Positions 1 to 9,472 are shown, counted from the stretch's first letter. The stretch is DNA of 64,000 bases from Chloroflexota bacterium (GCA_020161935.1 JAIUNI010000007.1:62001-126000); one strand, 5' to 3'. Numbers and translations: made by a program. The notes: generated by a model not told the origin, from the letters alone.

Positions 1-978
1 CTTCAAATCTTCCGTCCGTCCCGCGATCACTTCCGCCGCGTGTTCCCGAACGCGCGGGTTATGCAGATGTCCCGCTTGCCACAAGCACGAGGCCAACAGC
101 CGCGCCGCCATAAATGCCTCTAGGTCATGGTCAAAGTTGGGCGGCAGCGCCCGTACCGCGCTGTACCCCGCCAGCCACGCCTCGCGCAGCGCCGGATAGC
201 GGCTCTCGGCTTTGAACAGCAGCAGTGTGGGCGACAAATCGTAGAGAAAGTAACCCCAACTCAAGTCGTCGAAGTCAATCGCCGCCACACCCGACTCGGT
301 GAATAGGAAGTTCTTCGGCAGGAAGTCCGCGTGGATCACCCCGAACGCATCCGGCAGCGCGTCGAGTTCATGAAAAACGTTTTGCACTTCCGCTTCAATC
401 TCCCCGAACACGGCCTTCTGGTCGGCGGTAAAAATCCGTGCGCCCTCACCGGGATTATAGGGCGACTGCTCACCAAAAAAACCCTCCCAATCCAGTGTGG
501 GGCGTGTGAAGTTTTCAGGTGGTTGATGGGCAGCAGCGAATTCATGCAGCCCCGCGATGAACCCCGCCGCCCGCGACACCTCGCCCAAAGGGATTTCGCT
601 GGTGCTGTAAAAGTGGCCTTCAATCCATTGGAACAACACGCACGGCAGCGGCTCATCCAGTGTTTCAACCATCGCTTCGGTCAGCCATTCGCCGGTCGTC
701 GTCGCGACAGGATGCGGCACTTGCATCGCGCTCTGCTGGCTGATGATCGACAACCACAGCACTTCGGACTCGATCCACTCGATGCGCTTATGCCCGGGCC
801 GGTGCATACGCAGCACAAAATGTTGACCGGAGGAAGCCGTCACTTTAAAGACGATGTTATTCAGGTAGGAAAGTAAGGTGATTTCTGCCCGGTTCAAACC
901 GTAGCGGGGCAGTACCAACCGCGCGGCGGCGGTCAGGTGGGCAACCTGTTCGTCATACGTCAGGCTGGCAAAGGTCAT
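1..978 (-). CDS. APH-family phosphotransferase, C-terminus cut by window edge
   Basis: The minus frame is open from ATG 978 to base 1 (326 codons, no stop), so the C-terminus lies outside the window. The N-terminal part resembles a kinase small lobe, with FVLRMHRP as the strand carrying the nucleotide-binding residue. The catalytic loop HADFLPKN fits the Brenner motif HxDxxxxN, and IDFDD is the metal-binding DxD equivalent. Known relatives are aminoglycoside phosphotransferases, homoserine kinase II and stress-response kinases, which move the ATP gamma-phosphate to small molecules or proteins. The substrate cannot be read here, and nothing nearby suggests drug resistance. It lies downstream of the tRNA-Gly terminator, so it should have its own promoter. 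Confidence 0.85.
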   Translation of the reverse strand, partial: MTFASLTYDEQVAHLTAAARLVLPRYGLNRAEITLLSYLNNIVFKVTASSGQHFVLRMHRPGHKRIEWIESEVLWLSIISQQSAMQVPHPVATTTGEWLTEAMVETLDEPLPCVLFQWIEGHFYSTSEIPLGEVSRAAGFIAGLHEFAAAHQPPENFTRPTLDWEGFFGEQSPYNPGEGARIFTADQKAVFGEIEAEVQNVFHELDALPDAFGVIHADFLPKNFLFTESGVAAIDFDDLSWGYFLYDLSPTLLLFKAESRYPALREAWLAGYSAVRALPPNFDHDLEAFMAARLLASCLWQAGHLHNPRVREHAAEVIAGRTEDLK

Positions 979-1010
979 GCGGATACCCTCATGTGGCTGG
1001 AAAGAGGGAA

Positions 1011-1038
1011 CAAAAAAGCCCCGACTACTCGGAGCTTT
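1011..1038 (-). terminator. Rho-independent terminator after tRNA-Gly
   Basis: On the minus strand an imperfect stem (GCTCCGA / TCGGGGC, loop GTAG) is followed by six T. It starts a few bases after the tRNA-Gly 3' end and separates the tRNA from the APH-family gene. Confidence 0.75.
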
Positions 1039-1042
1039 GTAA

Positions 1043-1113
1043 GCGGGCGACGAGATTCGAACTCGTGACATCTTCCTTGGCAAGGAAGCATTCTACCGCT
1101 GAATTACGCCCGC
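1043..1113 (-). tRNA. tRNA-Gly (anticodon GCC)
   Basis: This is a 71-nt cloverleaf on the minus strand. The acceptor stem is GCGGGCG/CGCCCGC, the D-loop has AGCGGTAGA, the anticodon loop TTGCCAA sits on a CTTCC/GGAAG stem, and the T-loop is TTCGAAT. The 3' CCA is not encoded. An intrinsic terminator follows. Confidence 0.95.
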
Positions 1114-1173
1114 ACTTATGAAAACCATTATAATCGCTCGTCATCACTTTGCAAGAGTGACTTTTAAGGGACT

Positions 1174-1851
1174 TTAAAACTTATCCGTCTGGGCAGCCGT
1201 ATGCTCGAGGCGATGAATGAGCGTCTGCAAATGCACGCCGCCCAGCGAGGGCAGTTCGATGTGCGCCCCTACCCCATGCTTGCCAGCCAAACCAACCGCC
1301 CAGAAGCCGCCCGTTAGCGCCGCTTGCAAGCCCGCAAATGAGTCCTCAAACACAATCGCTTCACCCGGCAGCACGTTCAACTGCTTTGCCACCCACAGGA
1401 AAATATCCGGCGCGGGTTTGTTGTTCGGCACGGTCATGCCGTCCGCCAACACATCGAACAGCGGCAGCAAACCCAGCTTCTCGACCACCTTTTTGGCGTT
1501 CTGGCTGGATGAACCCAAGCCGACTTTAACACCCGCTGCCCGTGCTTCCTGCATAATCTCCGCCGTGCCGGGTAAGCGATCAGCCGGAGACAATTCTTGC
1601 AAATACTCGGCGAAGTAATTGTTCTTCCGATCCATCAAGGCTTGCGCCTCAACATCGGTCACGGTCTTGCCGCCCAAAAACACCTCAAGGCTGTGCCGCC
1701 GCACCAAACCCTGCATCTTTTCGTGCTGCTCCCATGTGAATGGGATACCCTCGTCCTCAGCCAGTCGCATCCACGAGTGATAATGCAGCATCGGTGTCTC
1801 CGCCAGCACACCGTCTAAATCAAAAATGAGCGCACGAATATTGAGAACCAT
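1174..1851 (-). CDS. HAD-superfamily phosphatase / beta-phosphoglucomutase-like
   Basis: 225 aa, the usual length of subfamily I HAD enzymes. Motif I FDLDGVLAET at residues 10-19 supplies the nucleophile and acid/base Asp. Motif II is in GLGSSSQNAKK, and motifs III/IV are in NNKPAPDIF and VFEDSFAGL. The helical cap lies between motifs I and II. Such enzymes remove or move phosphate on small sugar phosphates; the substrate is not readable. The start has GGAAAG upstream. It is divergent from the lipoprotein esterase with 50 bp between them. Confidence 0.88.
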   Translation of the reverse strand: MVLNIRALIFDLDGVLAETPMLHYHSWMRLAEDEGIPFTWEQHEKMQGLVRRHSLEVFLGGKTVTDVEAQALMDRKNNYFAEYLQELSPADRLPGTAEIMQEARAAGVKVGLGSSSQNAKKVVEKLGLLPLFDVLADGMTVPNNKPAPDIFLWVAKQLNVLPGEAIVFEDSFAGLQAALTGGFWAVGLAGKHGVGAHIELPSLGGVHLQTLIHRLEHTAAQTDKF

Positions 1852-1887
1852 TGCTTTCCAACAGGTTTTTCTTTAGGCGAATATGGA

Positions 1888-1893
1888 TATAAT
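1888..1893 (+). promoter_or_regulatory. Candidate -10 box (TATAAT) of the esterase
   Basis: A perfect TATAAT ends only 8 bases before ATG 1902. If it is used, transcription would start at or next to the start codon, giving a leaderless or near-leaderless mRNA. No convincing -35 or Shine-Dalgarno is seen. Confidence 0.4.
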
Positions 1894-1901
1894 AACAGAC
1901 T

Positions 1902-2900
1902 ATGCTGCAAAACAAACACCTCATCCCAACCGTTATCGCCTTCTTAACACTGCTGCTCGCGGCATGTGATCCTTTGGCCTCCCAGCCAACCCCGGCGGTC
2001 ATCATCATTACCGCCGTTCCCAGCGCCACGCCGCCGCCCACAGCCACACAGCAGGCCACCCAAACGCCCATCCCAACACTCACGCCGGTCGCGCTGCCTT
2101 CGCCCACCGCGCCACCTTGCGACGAACCGGCAGGTCAAGTCCTCCGCATCGACCAATTTGCGAGTGCTGTCTCCGGTGAGAACCTGCGTTACCGCGTCTA
2201 CGTGCCGCCCTGCTATCAGAAATCAGCCAAGCGTTATCCGGTCGTCATCCTCCTGCACGGCTCCGGTCAAAAAGAAGATGAGTGGGAAAACTTGGGTGTG
2301 GTCACGGATGCCGATCAGGGCTTCAACGCCAATGTCCTGCCGCCGATGATTATCGTCATGCCCTACTTTGGCACCATCGGCAACAACCCCTTCTTCCCGC
2401 CCGACCCATCCTATGAAACGGTCGTATTGGATGAACTGGTTCCCGCTATCGACCGCGACTTCTGCACATGGAGCAACCGTGACCACCGTGCCATCGGCGG
2501 CATTTCGCGCGGCGGCTTCTGGGCGTACAGTATCGGTATGCGTCACCCGGATGTGTTCGGCATCCTCGGTGGACACAGCGCCTATATGTCGCAAGACCTG
2601 AACGAAATTCCGCCGGACTTTAACCCGCTGGAAATCGCGGCGAACTCCGAAACTTTGGCTGATTCTAAACTCCGCATGTATATCGACAACGGCGCACAAG
2701 ACCCTTCCGGTTTTGATCTGGAATTGTTCTCCACCCGCATGAGTGAACGCGGCATCCCGCACACCTACGTCATCAATCCCGTCGGTAACCACGACGAGGA
2801 TTACTGGTCAGCGCATGTTTCGGAATATCTCGCCTTCTACGGTCGCGCATGGCCCCGCGCCGCCAGCGCCCTACCCGACTGTGCCGATCCCAGCCCCTAA
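1902..2900 (+). CDS. Lipoprotein esterase, esterase D/feruloyl esterase-like
   Basis: 332 aa. Residues 1-22 form a lipoprotein signal with lipobox LLAAC (Cys22), then a Thr/Pro linker to about residue 70, so the enzyme should sit outside the cell on the membrane. The alpha/beta hydrolase domain follows: VVILLHGSG near the oxyanion hole, nucleophile elbow GGISRGG, and a late His in GNHDED. This order fits the putative esterase (esterase D/Fes) family, which hydrolyses acyl esters. The substrate is unknown. It is a single gene followed by repeat-rich DNA. Confidence 0.85.
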   Translation: MLQNKHLIPTVIAFLTLLLAACDPLASQPTPAVIIITAVPSATPPPTATQQATQTPIPTLTPVALPSPTAPPCDEPAGQVLRIDQFASAVSGENLRYRVYVPPCYQKSAKRYPVVILLHGSGQKEDEWENLGVVTDADQGFNANVLPPMIIVMPYFGTIGNNPFFPPDPSYETVVLDELVPAIDRDFCTWSNRDHRAIGGISRGGFWAYSIGMRHPDVFGILGGHSAYMSQDLNEIPPDFNPLEIAANSETLADSKLRMYIDNGAQDPSGFDLELFSTRMSERGIPHTYVINPVGNHDEDYWSAHVSEYLAFYGRAWPRAASALPDCADPSP

Positions 2901-3001
2901 TAACGAGGTTTACAAACAAAACGCCAATATGTCGGGACGTAGCGTGCCGCGTTCCGTATGCACCAAGTTAAGCCGTGTCACCAACCGCCAACACCACCTA
3001 G

Positions 3002-3028
3002 TACGGAACGGATTAAATCCATTCCGTA
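3002..3028. repeat. Palindromic intergenic hairpin
   Basis: The arms TACGGAA and TTCCGTA enclose a second pair GGAT/ATCC, giving an 11-12 bp stem with one mismatch and a small AT loop. No T-run follows, so it is not a clear terminator. It lies in the 740-bp gap after the esterase, just before repeat copy A, and resembles the hairpin at 16179-16199 in using GGAA..TTCC arms. Confidence 0.55.
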
Positions 3029-3034
3029 TTCCAC

Positions 3035-3580
3035 CTCCAAAACCTCTACAAACCATTTTCTAACCTCCCACCAACCGATTTAACAATCCTACTCCCTCAA
3101 AATAGTTGGTGAACTCGCCCCTTAAAAGCGACCAAATGTTCACCCTAAACCCTTCAAACTATGCTACGCTGTATTCACCTTTGCGCCCTCTGACTCTTGG
3201 AGGTTCTGTGCTAAAAACCTCTTCTTCCTCTGCCTTTTCTTGGCGCACTTGGCGATTGGTATTCTCTCTGCCTTTTCTTTGTGTTCTCTGTGCCTCTGTG
3301 GTTAATCGCATTGGTTTTTCTCTGCGTCTCTGCGGTTCAATTGGTATGGCATTGGTTTTGCATGTTCGGCGGCACTCTCCCTCGCATCCGCCGAAACGTG
3401 TTCAGCGGCGGATATACGGGAGCAATCTGCCGCACGTGCGCCATTTCAGCGCCGCGCTCCCTCACTTCTGCCGCCACAAAATCTCACTTCAGCGGATACA
3501 CGGGAGCTTCCCGCCAGACAATTCGGCGGAATGTGTGCAACATTTGCAACACTTATGACATTCAAAAATCACCCACGTTT
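3035..3580 (+). repeat. Composite dispersed repeat, copy A
   Basis: Non-coding repeat of about 0.55 kb that fills most of the gap between the esterase and the TPR gene. Its first part (about 3035-3210) matches the reverse complement of about 17945-18150 almost base for base. The middle holds ctctgcgtctctgcgg words. The last part (about 3360-3560) is GC-rich with repeated TTCAGCGG and GGGAGC words, shared with copies B and C. An open frame starting at 3106 runs through it, but its conservation reflects the repeated DNA. Boundaries are approximate. Confidence 0.8.
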
Positions 3581-3584
3581 CACC

Positions 3585-3616
3585 AAATAAAAAGAGGCAC
3601 TTTCGCGCCCCTTCTA
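3585..3616 (-). terminator. Probable terminator of the TPR gene pair
   Basis: On the minus strand a stem around AAGGGGC/GCCTCTT with one mismatch is followed by a T-rich tail, about 30 bases past the stop of the 3643-4953 gene. Confidence 0.5.
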
Positions 3617-3642
3617 AAGACTACTGACGAACCACGATCAAC

Positions 3643-4953
3643 TTATTCCGGTGTCGCCTCAGCCGTCGCTTCCGGTATCGGGGTCGCGCTGATGATGCCC
3701 AGCGAGGCTTCACATTCGCGAATCAACTCGTCCGCTGCCGCCACCACATCGGGAATATCATCCGTCACTGCCAGTTCCCGCCCATGCCGCAGGTTGGGTA
3801 AGGCTTGGCTGCACAGCCCCAGCGCCCGCTGTGACCGTCCCAACCAGAAGTGGTAGTATGCGAACTCCGAACCCAGATCAACCGCTTTTTGAAGATGTTC
3901 AATCGCGCTCTGGTTATCGTCCATACTGCTCTGCACCCGTCCGAGGTAGGCATTACAGTCGATACTGTTCGGGTTCGCGTCCACGCACCGGCTCAACATT
4001 TCCGCCGCCTGCGAAAAGTTCCCCTGCCCGCGGAAGTACAGCGTACCCAGCGCGAACAACGCAAGGCCGTTATTCGGGTTGACCTCGATCACATCACTCA
4101 AGATCGAGATCGCGTCGTCCATATTGCTGTTCATGGTCGCTTCGTCGCCGCTGTTCACCCCCAGCGTGTACAGGATATTGGCGAGGTCAACCGCCACGTA
4201 CGGGACGCGCGGCGCAATATCATAGGCTTGCTGGTAGTAATCACGCGCCGCCTCGCGGTCAAACTCGAAGCTCTGGGCAATCACGCCGCGCACGTTGAGC
4301 GCCTCGTAACTGCTGGGGTCAACCTCCAGCGCCCGCTGGCTGGTACTCAGGGCGAGGTCATACTCGCCTTCGGTGTAATAGGCTAACGCGAGGAAGGCCA
4401 ACGCCCGTGCGCTGTTCGCATCCAACTCCAGCGCCCGCAGTGAACTCGACACGGCTTCACCAGCGCGGTCATTCCGGTCAAGCGCCAGCGCCCGTATCGC
4501 CCACGCATCCGACGAGAAGGGATCAGCCGTCACCGCGTTTTCGGCTGCCGTCAGCGCCTCATCATCGCGCCCCTGCATAATCAACCCGAAGGCCAACCGG
4601 TTATGGACGGTCGCGTCATTTGGTAAGGCGGCTGCAATCGCCAAGTAGCTGTTCACCGCCGACTCAATCCGTCCTTCCCGCCAATCATTCTCCGCGAGGT
4701 TGAGCTTGGCGGTCGGGTTCTCGGTCGCGGTCGCTGTGGGGGCAACCACCGTCGAAACCCCGCTCTGCACGCTCTCGATCACGTTGTTGATGGCTTGCTG
4801 TACCGGAGGTGCGAACTCTGCCCGTCGTTGGTACACCTGCGAACCCACCACCACGACAATCGGTGTCAGGATCCACAACCATAACCAACGCAAAGACAGC
4901 GGACTGCGCCGCTGCTTACTTTTAGCATATCGCTTGGGTGTTTTAAGATACAT
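3643..4953 (-). CDS. Membrane-anchored TPR-repeat protein
   Basis: 436 aa. A basic N-terminus is followed by one transmembrane segment at about residues 22-40. A linker precedes at least eight tetratricopeptide repeats (residues about 85-405; for example the NRLAFGLIMQGRDDEALTAA type). A short Thr/Pro/Glu tail ends the protein. TPRs bind other proteins, and topology places them outside the membrane. Its ATG directly follows the stop of the upstream TPR gene, so the two are translationally coupled. No enzyme motif is seen. The partner may be the adjacent PBP system, which is inference from position. Confidence 0.82.
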   Translation of the reverse strand: MYLKTPKRYAKSKQRRSPLSLRWLWLWILTPIVVVVGSQVYQRRAEFAPPVQQAINNVIESVQSGVSTVVAPTATATENPTAKLNLAENDWREGRIESAVNSYLAIAAALPNDATVHNRLAFGLIMQGRDDEALTAAENAVTADPFSSDAWAIRALALDRNDRAGEAVSSSLRALELDANSARALAFLALAYYTEGEYDLALSTSQRALEVDPSSYEALNVRGVIAQSFEFDREAARDYYQQAYDIAPRVPYVAVDLANILYTLGVNSGDEATMNSNMDDAISILSDVIEVNPNNGLALFALGTLYFRGQGNFSQAAEMLSRCVDANPNSIDCNAYLGRVQSSMDDNQSAIEHLQKAVDLGSEFAYYHFWLGRSQRALGLCSQALPNLRHGRELAVTDDIPDVVAAADELIRECEASLGIISATPIPEATAEATPE

Positions 4954-6231
4954 CTAGCCCGTTCCGATGAGCGTTGGCACTATAGTCGGGGTTGGTAGTA
5001 CCGGCAAGGCTTGGTTCGTGTAGTTCACACAGTTGTCAGTAACCAGTCGCAAACCCGTTTGAATAATATCCGCAATCGTAGGCTCTGGCTGCATGGTGAG
5101 CGACTGACTCAGCAAGTTCCAAGCCGAATCGCAGTTCGCCGCGCCACCGATGTAGTAATAGGCCAAACCCTGTTGATAATAGCACTCAATCGCCTGTGAG
5201 TTGTTGCTTAAACATTTCTCGAAATCCTCAATCGCGCCTTCGTAATTACGCCGCCGGAAACGAACACCGCCCCGTGCCTTATACGCATCCGCGTAATTCT
5301 CGTCAATCGCCAGCGCATCGTCGCAGTAACCTTCGGCCTGCTCATTCTGCCCAACCTGTGTATACGTCTCGCACATACGCAGCAGCCCTTTGGGGTTACG
5401 CGGCTGAATAGACATTACTTTTTCATAGGCGGCAATAGCATCTTCGATCCGGTTTGCGCCCTTGTACTGCCCTGCCAGTTCGAAATAAGGTGCGGTCAGA
5501 TTCGGATTGATATTGATCGCATCTTCCAACTCGCGAATCGCTTGATCTCGCTCCCCGACCCAAATCAGTGCAATCGCATAACCACGGTGGGCATCGACGT
5601 TCTTCGGGTCAGCCTCCACCGCTGCTAAACCGTAATCTAACCCCTGCTGGTAACGCCCGATGTCCGTGTACGCCCGCGCCAGCACCGCCAGCAGCGAGGC
5701 AAAACCACTGTTCAGTTCATAGCCTTTTAAAGCGAGTGGAATAGCCGACTGCGAGTCACCCAACAAAACCAGCGCACTGGCCTTCAGCGTATAGGCGCGC
5801 ACATCTTGAGGTGCAACGTCAATGGCATGATCGCCCAGTTCGGACGCGATCTCCGCATCAGACTGCGGGCGGCTTTGTAAGGGGTTAGCGGCACGGTTGA
5901 GTTCAATCAAGGTGCGCCCATACTCGTAAATGTAGTTAATGTTATTCGGCTCTTGGCTCACGGCTTGCCCATAAGCCACAGCGGCTTCTTCCATGTTCCC
6001 TTTAAGAAAGAAATCATAGCCCTGCGTCGCCCATGTACTGGCGAAGGCTGTAGGCGTAGGTGCTAAACCCACTACACCCAGCGCGGCCATCTGCAACCGG
6101 CCAAATTGTGCGCTGACAAAAACCAGAAACGCGCCGATCACAACACCGTAGAAAAACAGGAAGCGCCCGGTCACACGGCTGCGCCGCCGTGTGCTAAAAA
6201 ATGGCTGAGAATAATCCCGTTTGATTTGCAT
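4954..6231 (-). CDS. Membrane-anchored TPR-repeat protein
   Basis: 425 aa. One N-terminal transmembrane segment at about residues 23-45, then tandem TPRs from about residue 70 to 385 (such as AVAYGQAVSQEPNN and AIRELEDAININPN). The C-terminal tail ends in a Pro/Thr stretch. It is the first gene of a TPR pair and shares size and layout with the next gene, suggesting an old duplication. It lies 107 bp after the class A PBP on the same strand. A role as an envelope scaffold is inferred from topology and neighbours. Confidence 0.82.
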   Translation of the reverse strand: MQIKRDYSQPFFSTRRRSRVTGRFLFFYGVVIGAFLVFVSAQFGRLQMAALGVVGLAPTPTAFASTWATQGYDFFLKGNMEEAAVAYGQAVSQEPNNINYIYEYGRTLIELNRAANPLQSRPQSDAEIASELGDHAIDVAPQDVRAYTLKASALVLLGDSQSAIPLALKGYELNSGFASLLAVLARAYTDIGRYQQGLDYGLAAVEADPKNVDAHRGYAIALIWVGERDQAIRELEDAININPNLTAPYFELAGQYKGANRIEDAIAAYEKVMSIQPRNPKGLLRMCETYTQVGQNEQAEGYCDDALAIDENYADAYKARGGVRFRRRNYEGAIEDFEKCLSNNSQAIECYYQQGLAYYYIGGAANCDSAWNLLSQSLTMQPEPTIADIIQTGLRLVTDNCVNYTNQALPVLPTPTIVPTLIGTG

Positions 6232-6338
6232 AGTCTATCCTATCAAACTGCTTACATCTCAAAAATAACGGACAGGTGAAGTGGTGTCAAGGCGTAGAGC
6301 GGTGGGGGAGAATGGAGTCCGGTTATTCTAAATCGCTG

Positions 6339-8828
6339 TTAAGGTTGCACATAGTTCGTCACCTCAAAGGGAATAGGCGCGCTGGTTTGCTGCGTGCCAT
6401 CGCCCAACGTAGCGGTTGCGGTCAGCTCATGTTCACCGAGCGCCAACTGCCACCACACCACCCACGGCGCGGCGTTCGCTTCGCCGATCACCTCACCATC
6501 CATCACGTAGGTAATGGTTCGGGTGTCGGGGGGGGCCGCAACCGTGAGCCGGAGGCGCTGCGTGTCCGGCGGGGTCAGCGGGCTAATCTGGAAAATCGTA
6601 TAGGGGTCAGGTGCGAGTAAGCGTAACCCCTGCTGGCGGTCTGTAATCTGTACGGGTGCGCCCTGTGGGGGTGGGCGGATGCCGTTCCGTAAACCCCAAT
6701 CACGCGCTTCCTGCGGCAGCACCAAAAATACCTGCGACAGGAGGTTTTCTCGTGGTGTTTCGTCCGTCGCTAGGAAACCCGTCTGACGGTCGATCACAAA
6801 AGTCTGGTAAAGATTATCGGGCTGCGTTGGAACAGTACTCTCGATAAAAACCTCATCTTTGGTGAGCGGGCATTCAGCGGTCGGCAGCAAGCCACTGGTC
6901 GCGCAAATCGTGTAATGCACAATGCCCTCAGGCACACTAAATGGCACTTCCGGCTGACCGATAAGCACATCGCGAATAAAGGCGTTCCAAATCGGCGCGG
7001 CTCCGGTAACGCCGGTTACATTCACCATCGGCGTGTTATCGGCGTTCCCCACCCACACCCCAACCACGAGATTAGGCGTATAGCCGACAATCCAGTTATC
7101 ACGGAAATCGGTGGTCGTTCCCGTTTTCGCTGCGGCAGGCCGACCGATGTTGAGCGCGTTGTTCGTTCCAAATCCCGGTATTCGCGCCCCGTTGTCGCTT
7201 AGAATATCAGTGATGATGTAGGCCACGCGCGGGTCAATAACCGGTGTGTTGGATGCTGGCTGCCACTGGTAAAGCACGTTCCCGTTGTGATCGGCGACTT
7301 TTAAGATAAGCGTTGGCTGTACGCGGCTGCCCCCATTCGGGAAGATGCTGTACGCCTGCACCAGATCGAGCAAGCGCACCTCGCCGCCGCCCAACGTAAT
7401 TGCCAGATCAACATTGGTGTTCTGAGCGAGAGTTTCAACACCCGCTTTTTTGAGCAGTTCAACTAAGGTAGCGATGCCGATATGTTCCAGTGTGATAACC
7501 GCCGGAATATTGAATGACGAGGCCAACGCTTCCCGCGCCAATGATGGCCCATGCTCAACCAGCCCAAAGTTCAAGGGCGTGTAACTCTGGAGTTTGCGGG
7601 TTACAAACGGTGTTTTGATGTCAAGCAGCATGGTTGCCGCCGTCCACGGTTCTGGCTTGGAGGGATCAAAAGCCGCCGCATAGGTAAACGGCTTGAGTGC
7701 GCTCCCCGGCTGGCGCAGCGCTAACGCCGCGTTGACCGCCCCGTCAATCGACTCGTCAAAATAATCAGGACTGCCAAGCATCGTTAGCACCTGCCCATTA
7801 AACGGGTCGATGGCGACCAATGCCGCATTCCGCGCGTTCGCCGGAGCTTTACCCGCCACCGTCGGGTTGTTGAGCGCGTTCAACTGCTGCCGGACAACCG
7901 ATTCGGCGTTCGTCTGCCAGTTGAGGTCAACGGTCGTGGTCACTTCAAGGCCGCCGGAATACAATTCGTCAGGGTATTCCCGCTGGAGCTGCTTCCATAC
8001 CGCCATGACAAAATGCGGTGCTTTGATCGGGAACGGGCTGGAGGCGAATTGAAGCGTATCTTGTTTCGCGAGGGCAGCCTCGGCAGCGGTGATATACTGA
8101 TTATTGACCATCAGATCCAACACGAGATCACGGCGGTCTTCAGCCGCTTGTAAGTTCGTGAGCGGGTCATAAGTCGCGGGTGACTGCACCAAACCGGCCA
8201 ATAACGAACACTCGCTCAATGACAGTTCTTGGGCAGGCTTGCCAAAGTACGCGCGTGAAGCCGCCTCAATGCCATACGCCAAATTACCGAAATAACTCTG
8301 GTTCAGGTAAAGCGCCAACACTTCATCTTTGGTATATGCCGCTTGGAGTTGAAGCGCGAGTACACTCTCTCGCAGTTTACGCCTCAGGCTGCGTTCCGCC
8401 CGCTGTTCAGGGTCAAACAGCAGGTTACGCACCACCTGCTGCGTAATGGTGCTGCCACCGGCGATCACTTCCCCACCGCGCACATTGATCCACAACGCCC
8501 GAAGAATACCGGCTATATCGACACCGGCGTGGCTGTAAAAGTTTGCGTCCTCGGTGGCGATGACGGCTTTCAAGCAGTGATCCGGTATATCGGTAAGGGC
8601 AAGGGCTGTGTTGCGTCCACCTTCTGGTGGCAGGATTTCATAGAGAAGCTGCCCGTTCCGGTCATAGATACGGGTCGAGGGTAACGCCAAACCCGCTTGC
8701 AACCGGTCAATCGAAGGCAGGTCGGTAAACAGCCAGCCGTATACGACCGCGCCACTGACCAACAAGAATGCCATTAAGAGGAACAGGATTTTATGACGGC
8801 GTGATAAACGCTTTAAGCGACCAGACAT
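6339..8828 (-). CDS. Class A penicillin-binding protein (PBP1A/1C-like)
   Basis: 829 aa bifunctional peptidoglycan synthase. A transmembrane anchor at about residues 13-33 precedes a GT51 glycosyltransferase domain with EDANFYSHAG (catalytic Glu93) and GGSTITQQ (124-131). The transpeptidase domain has SALK (Ser376-Lys379), SFN (438-440) and KTG (568-570), all intact. It polymerises lipid II and crosslinks stem peptides outside the membrane. The C-terminal 90 residues look like a small beta domain, as in PBP1C. It starts 8 bp after the VanZ-like gene, indicating an operon. Confidence 0.95.
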   Translation of the reverse strand: MSGRLKRLSRRHKILFLLMAFLLVSGAVVYGWLFTDLPSIDRLQAGLALPSTRIYDRNGQLLYEILPPEGGRNTALALTDIPDHCLKAVIATEDANFYSHAGVDIAGILRALWINVRGGEVIAGGSTITQQVVRNLLFDPEQRAERSLRRKLRESVLALQLQAAYTKDEVLALYLNQSYFGNLAYGIEAASRAYFGKPAQELSLSECSLLAGLVQSPATYDPLTNLQAAEDRRDLVLDLMVNNQYITAAEAALAKQDTLQFASSPFPIKAPHFVMAVWKQLQREYPDELYSGGLEVTTTVDLNWQTNAESVVRQQLNALNNPTVAGKAPANARNAALVAIDPFNGQVLTMLGSPDYFDESIDGAVNAALALRQPGSALKPFTYAAAFDPSKPEPWTAATMLLDIKTPFVTRKLQSYTPLNFGLVEHGPSLAREALASSFNIPAVITLEHIGIATLVELLKKAGVETLAQNTNVDLAITLGGGEVRLLDLVQAYSIFPNGGSRVQPTLILKVADHNGNVLYQWQPASNTPVIDPRVAYIITDILSDNGARIPGFGTNNALNIGRPAAAKTGTTTDFRDNWIVGYTPNLVVGVWVGNADNTPMVNVTGVTGAAPIWNAFIRDVLIGQPEVPFSVPEGIVHYTICATSGLLPTAECPLTKDEVFIESTVPTQPDNLYQTFVIDRQTGFLATDETPRENLLSQVFLVLPQEARDWGLRNGIRPPPQGAPVQITDRQQGLRLLAPDPYTIFQISPLTPPDTQRLRLTVAAPPDTRTITYVMDGEVIGEANAAPWVVWWQLALGEHELTATATLGDGTQQTSAPIPFEVTNYVQP

Positions 8829-8836
8829 ATCGTGAA

Positions 8837-9256
8837 CTAAATCACCTCAAACGCGCGGCGCGAACGGAGCATCGACCAATAACTAACGGTAAACCCGACC
8901 ACAAAAATGCCGAGCGCATTCGCGAGTAAATCACTCAACGACGCGACACGGCTGATGACACCCATTTGGGCAAGTTCAGTCACCAAGCCCAGTACGAGCG
9001 TAACCAGCATCGCAAACGGCAGCGCCCATTCTCGCTTGAGTTTGATCGCCAGTACCATGTAGATCGCGAAGGTGAGGACACCAAATAGCCCTGCATGACC
9101 AACCGCGTCGCCTACATCTGTGCTGCCAATCGTTCGCGTCATCAGCCGGACAAGCGGCACACGGTCAGACTGGGTGGTTAAGACAATCGCCAAAACACCC
9201 CACACGAGGAGGATCAATAAGCGAATTGGGGTAAAGCCATAGCGTAATTTCATCAT
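8837..9256 (-). CDS. VanZ-like family membrane protein
   Basis: 139 aa with four predicted transmembrane helices. It carries the VanZ pattern: GH in the second helix region, E..Q (TELAQ), then RVASLSDLLANALG with its Asp and Asn. The frame is open up to 9325, but GAAGGG lies just before the ATGATG at 9256, so I start there. VanZ relatives are linked to low-level teicoplanin resistance and envelope functions, though most have no known activity. It is the first gene of the cluster with the class A PBP, which supports an envelope role. Confidence 0.82.
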   Translation of the reverse strand: MMKLRYGFTPIRLLILLVWGVLAIVLTTQSDRVPLVRLMTRTIGSTDVGDAVGHAGLFGVLTFAIYMVLAIKLKREWALPFAMLVTLVLGLVTELAQMGVISRVASLSDLLANALGIFVVGFTVSYWSMLRSRRAFEVI

Positions 9257-9472
9257 GGTTCCCTTCTCAATCATGTTCATCCTAGCAGGTTTTGTACACC
9301 CCTGCCCGACGATTACCCCACTCACATCCGGCTGTGCGGTACAATAACGGCTGCTAACAAAACCATTATGAGAATTTTGAACCTTTAATTCTGAATCGTT
9401 GTAAAGCTATACACCAACTCAAGTGGTCTATGCCGAAATAGACCTTTCGATCATAAACCGGGGGTACTTTTT

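Noticed and set aside
1..978. APH-family gene as an antibiotic resistance gene
   Set aside because: The fold is shared by many metabolic kinases, and no resistance-type subfamily mark or mobile context is seen.
2223..2792. 189-residue minus-strand open frame
   Set aside because: Antisense to the lipoprotein esterase, with no ribosome site or known motif.
3106..3558. 150-residue frame whose first 38 residues recur in a frame at 17870-18067
   Set aside because: The match comes from the repeated DNA. The frames diverge after the shared block and pass through low-complexity words, so a protein is unlikely.
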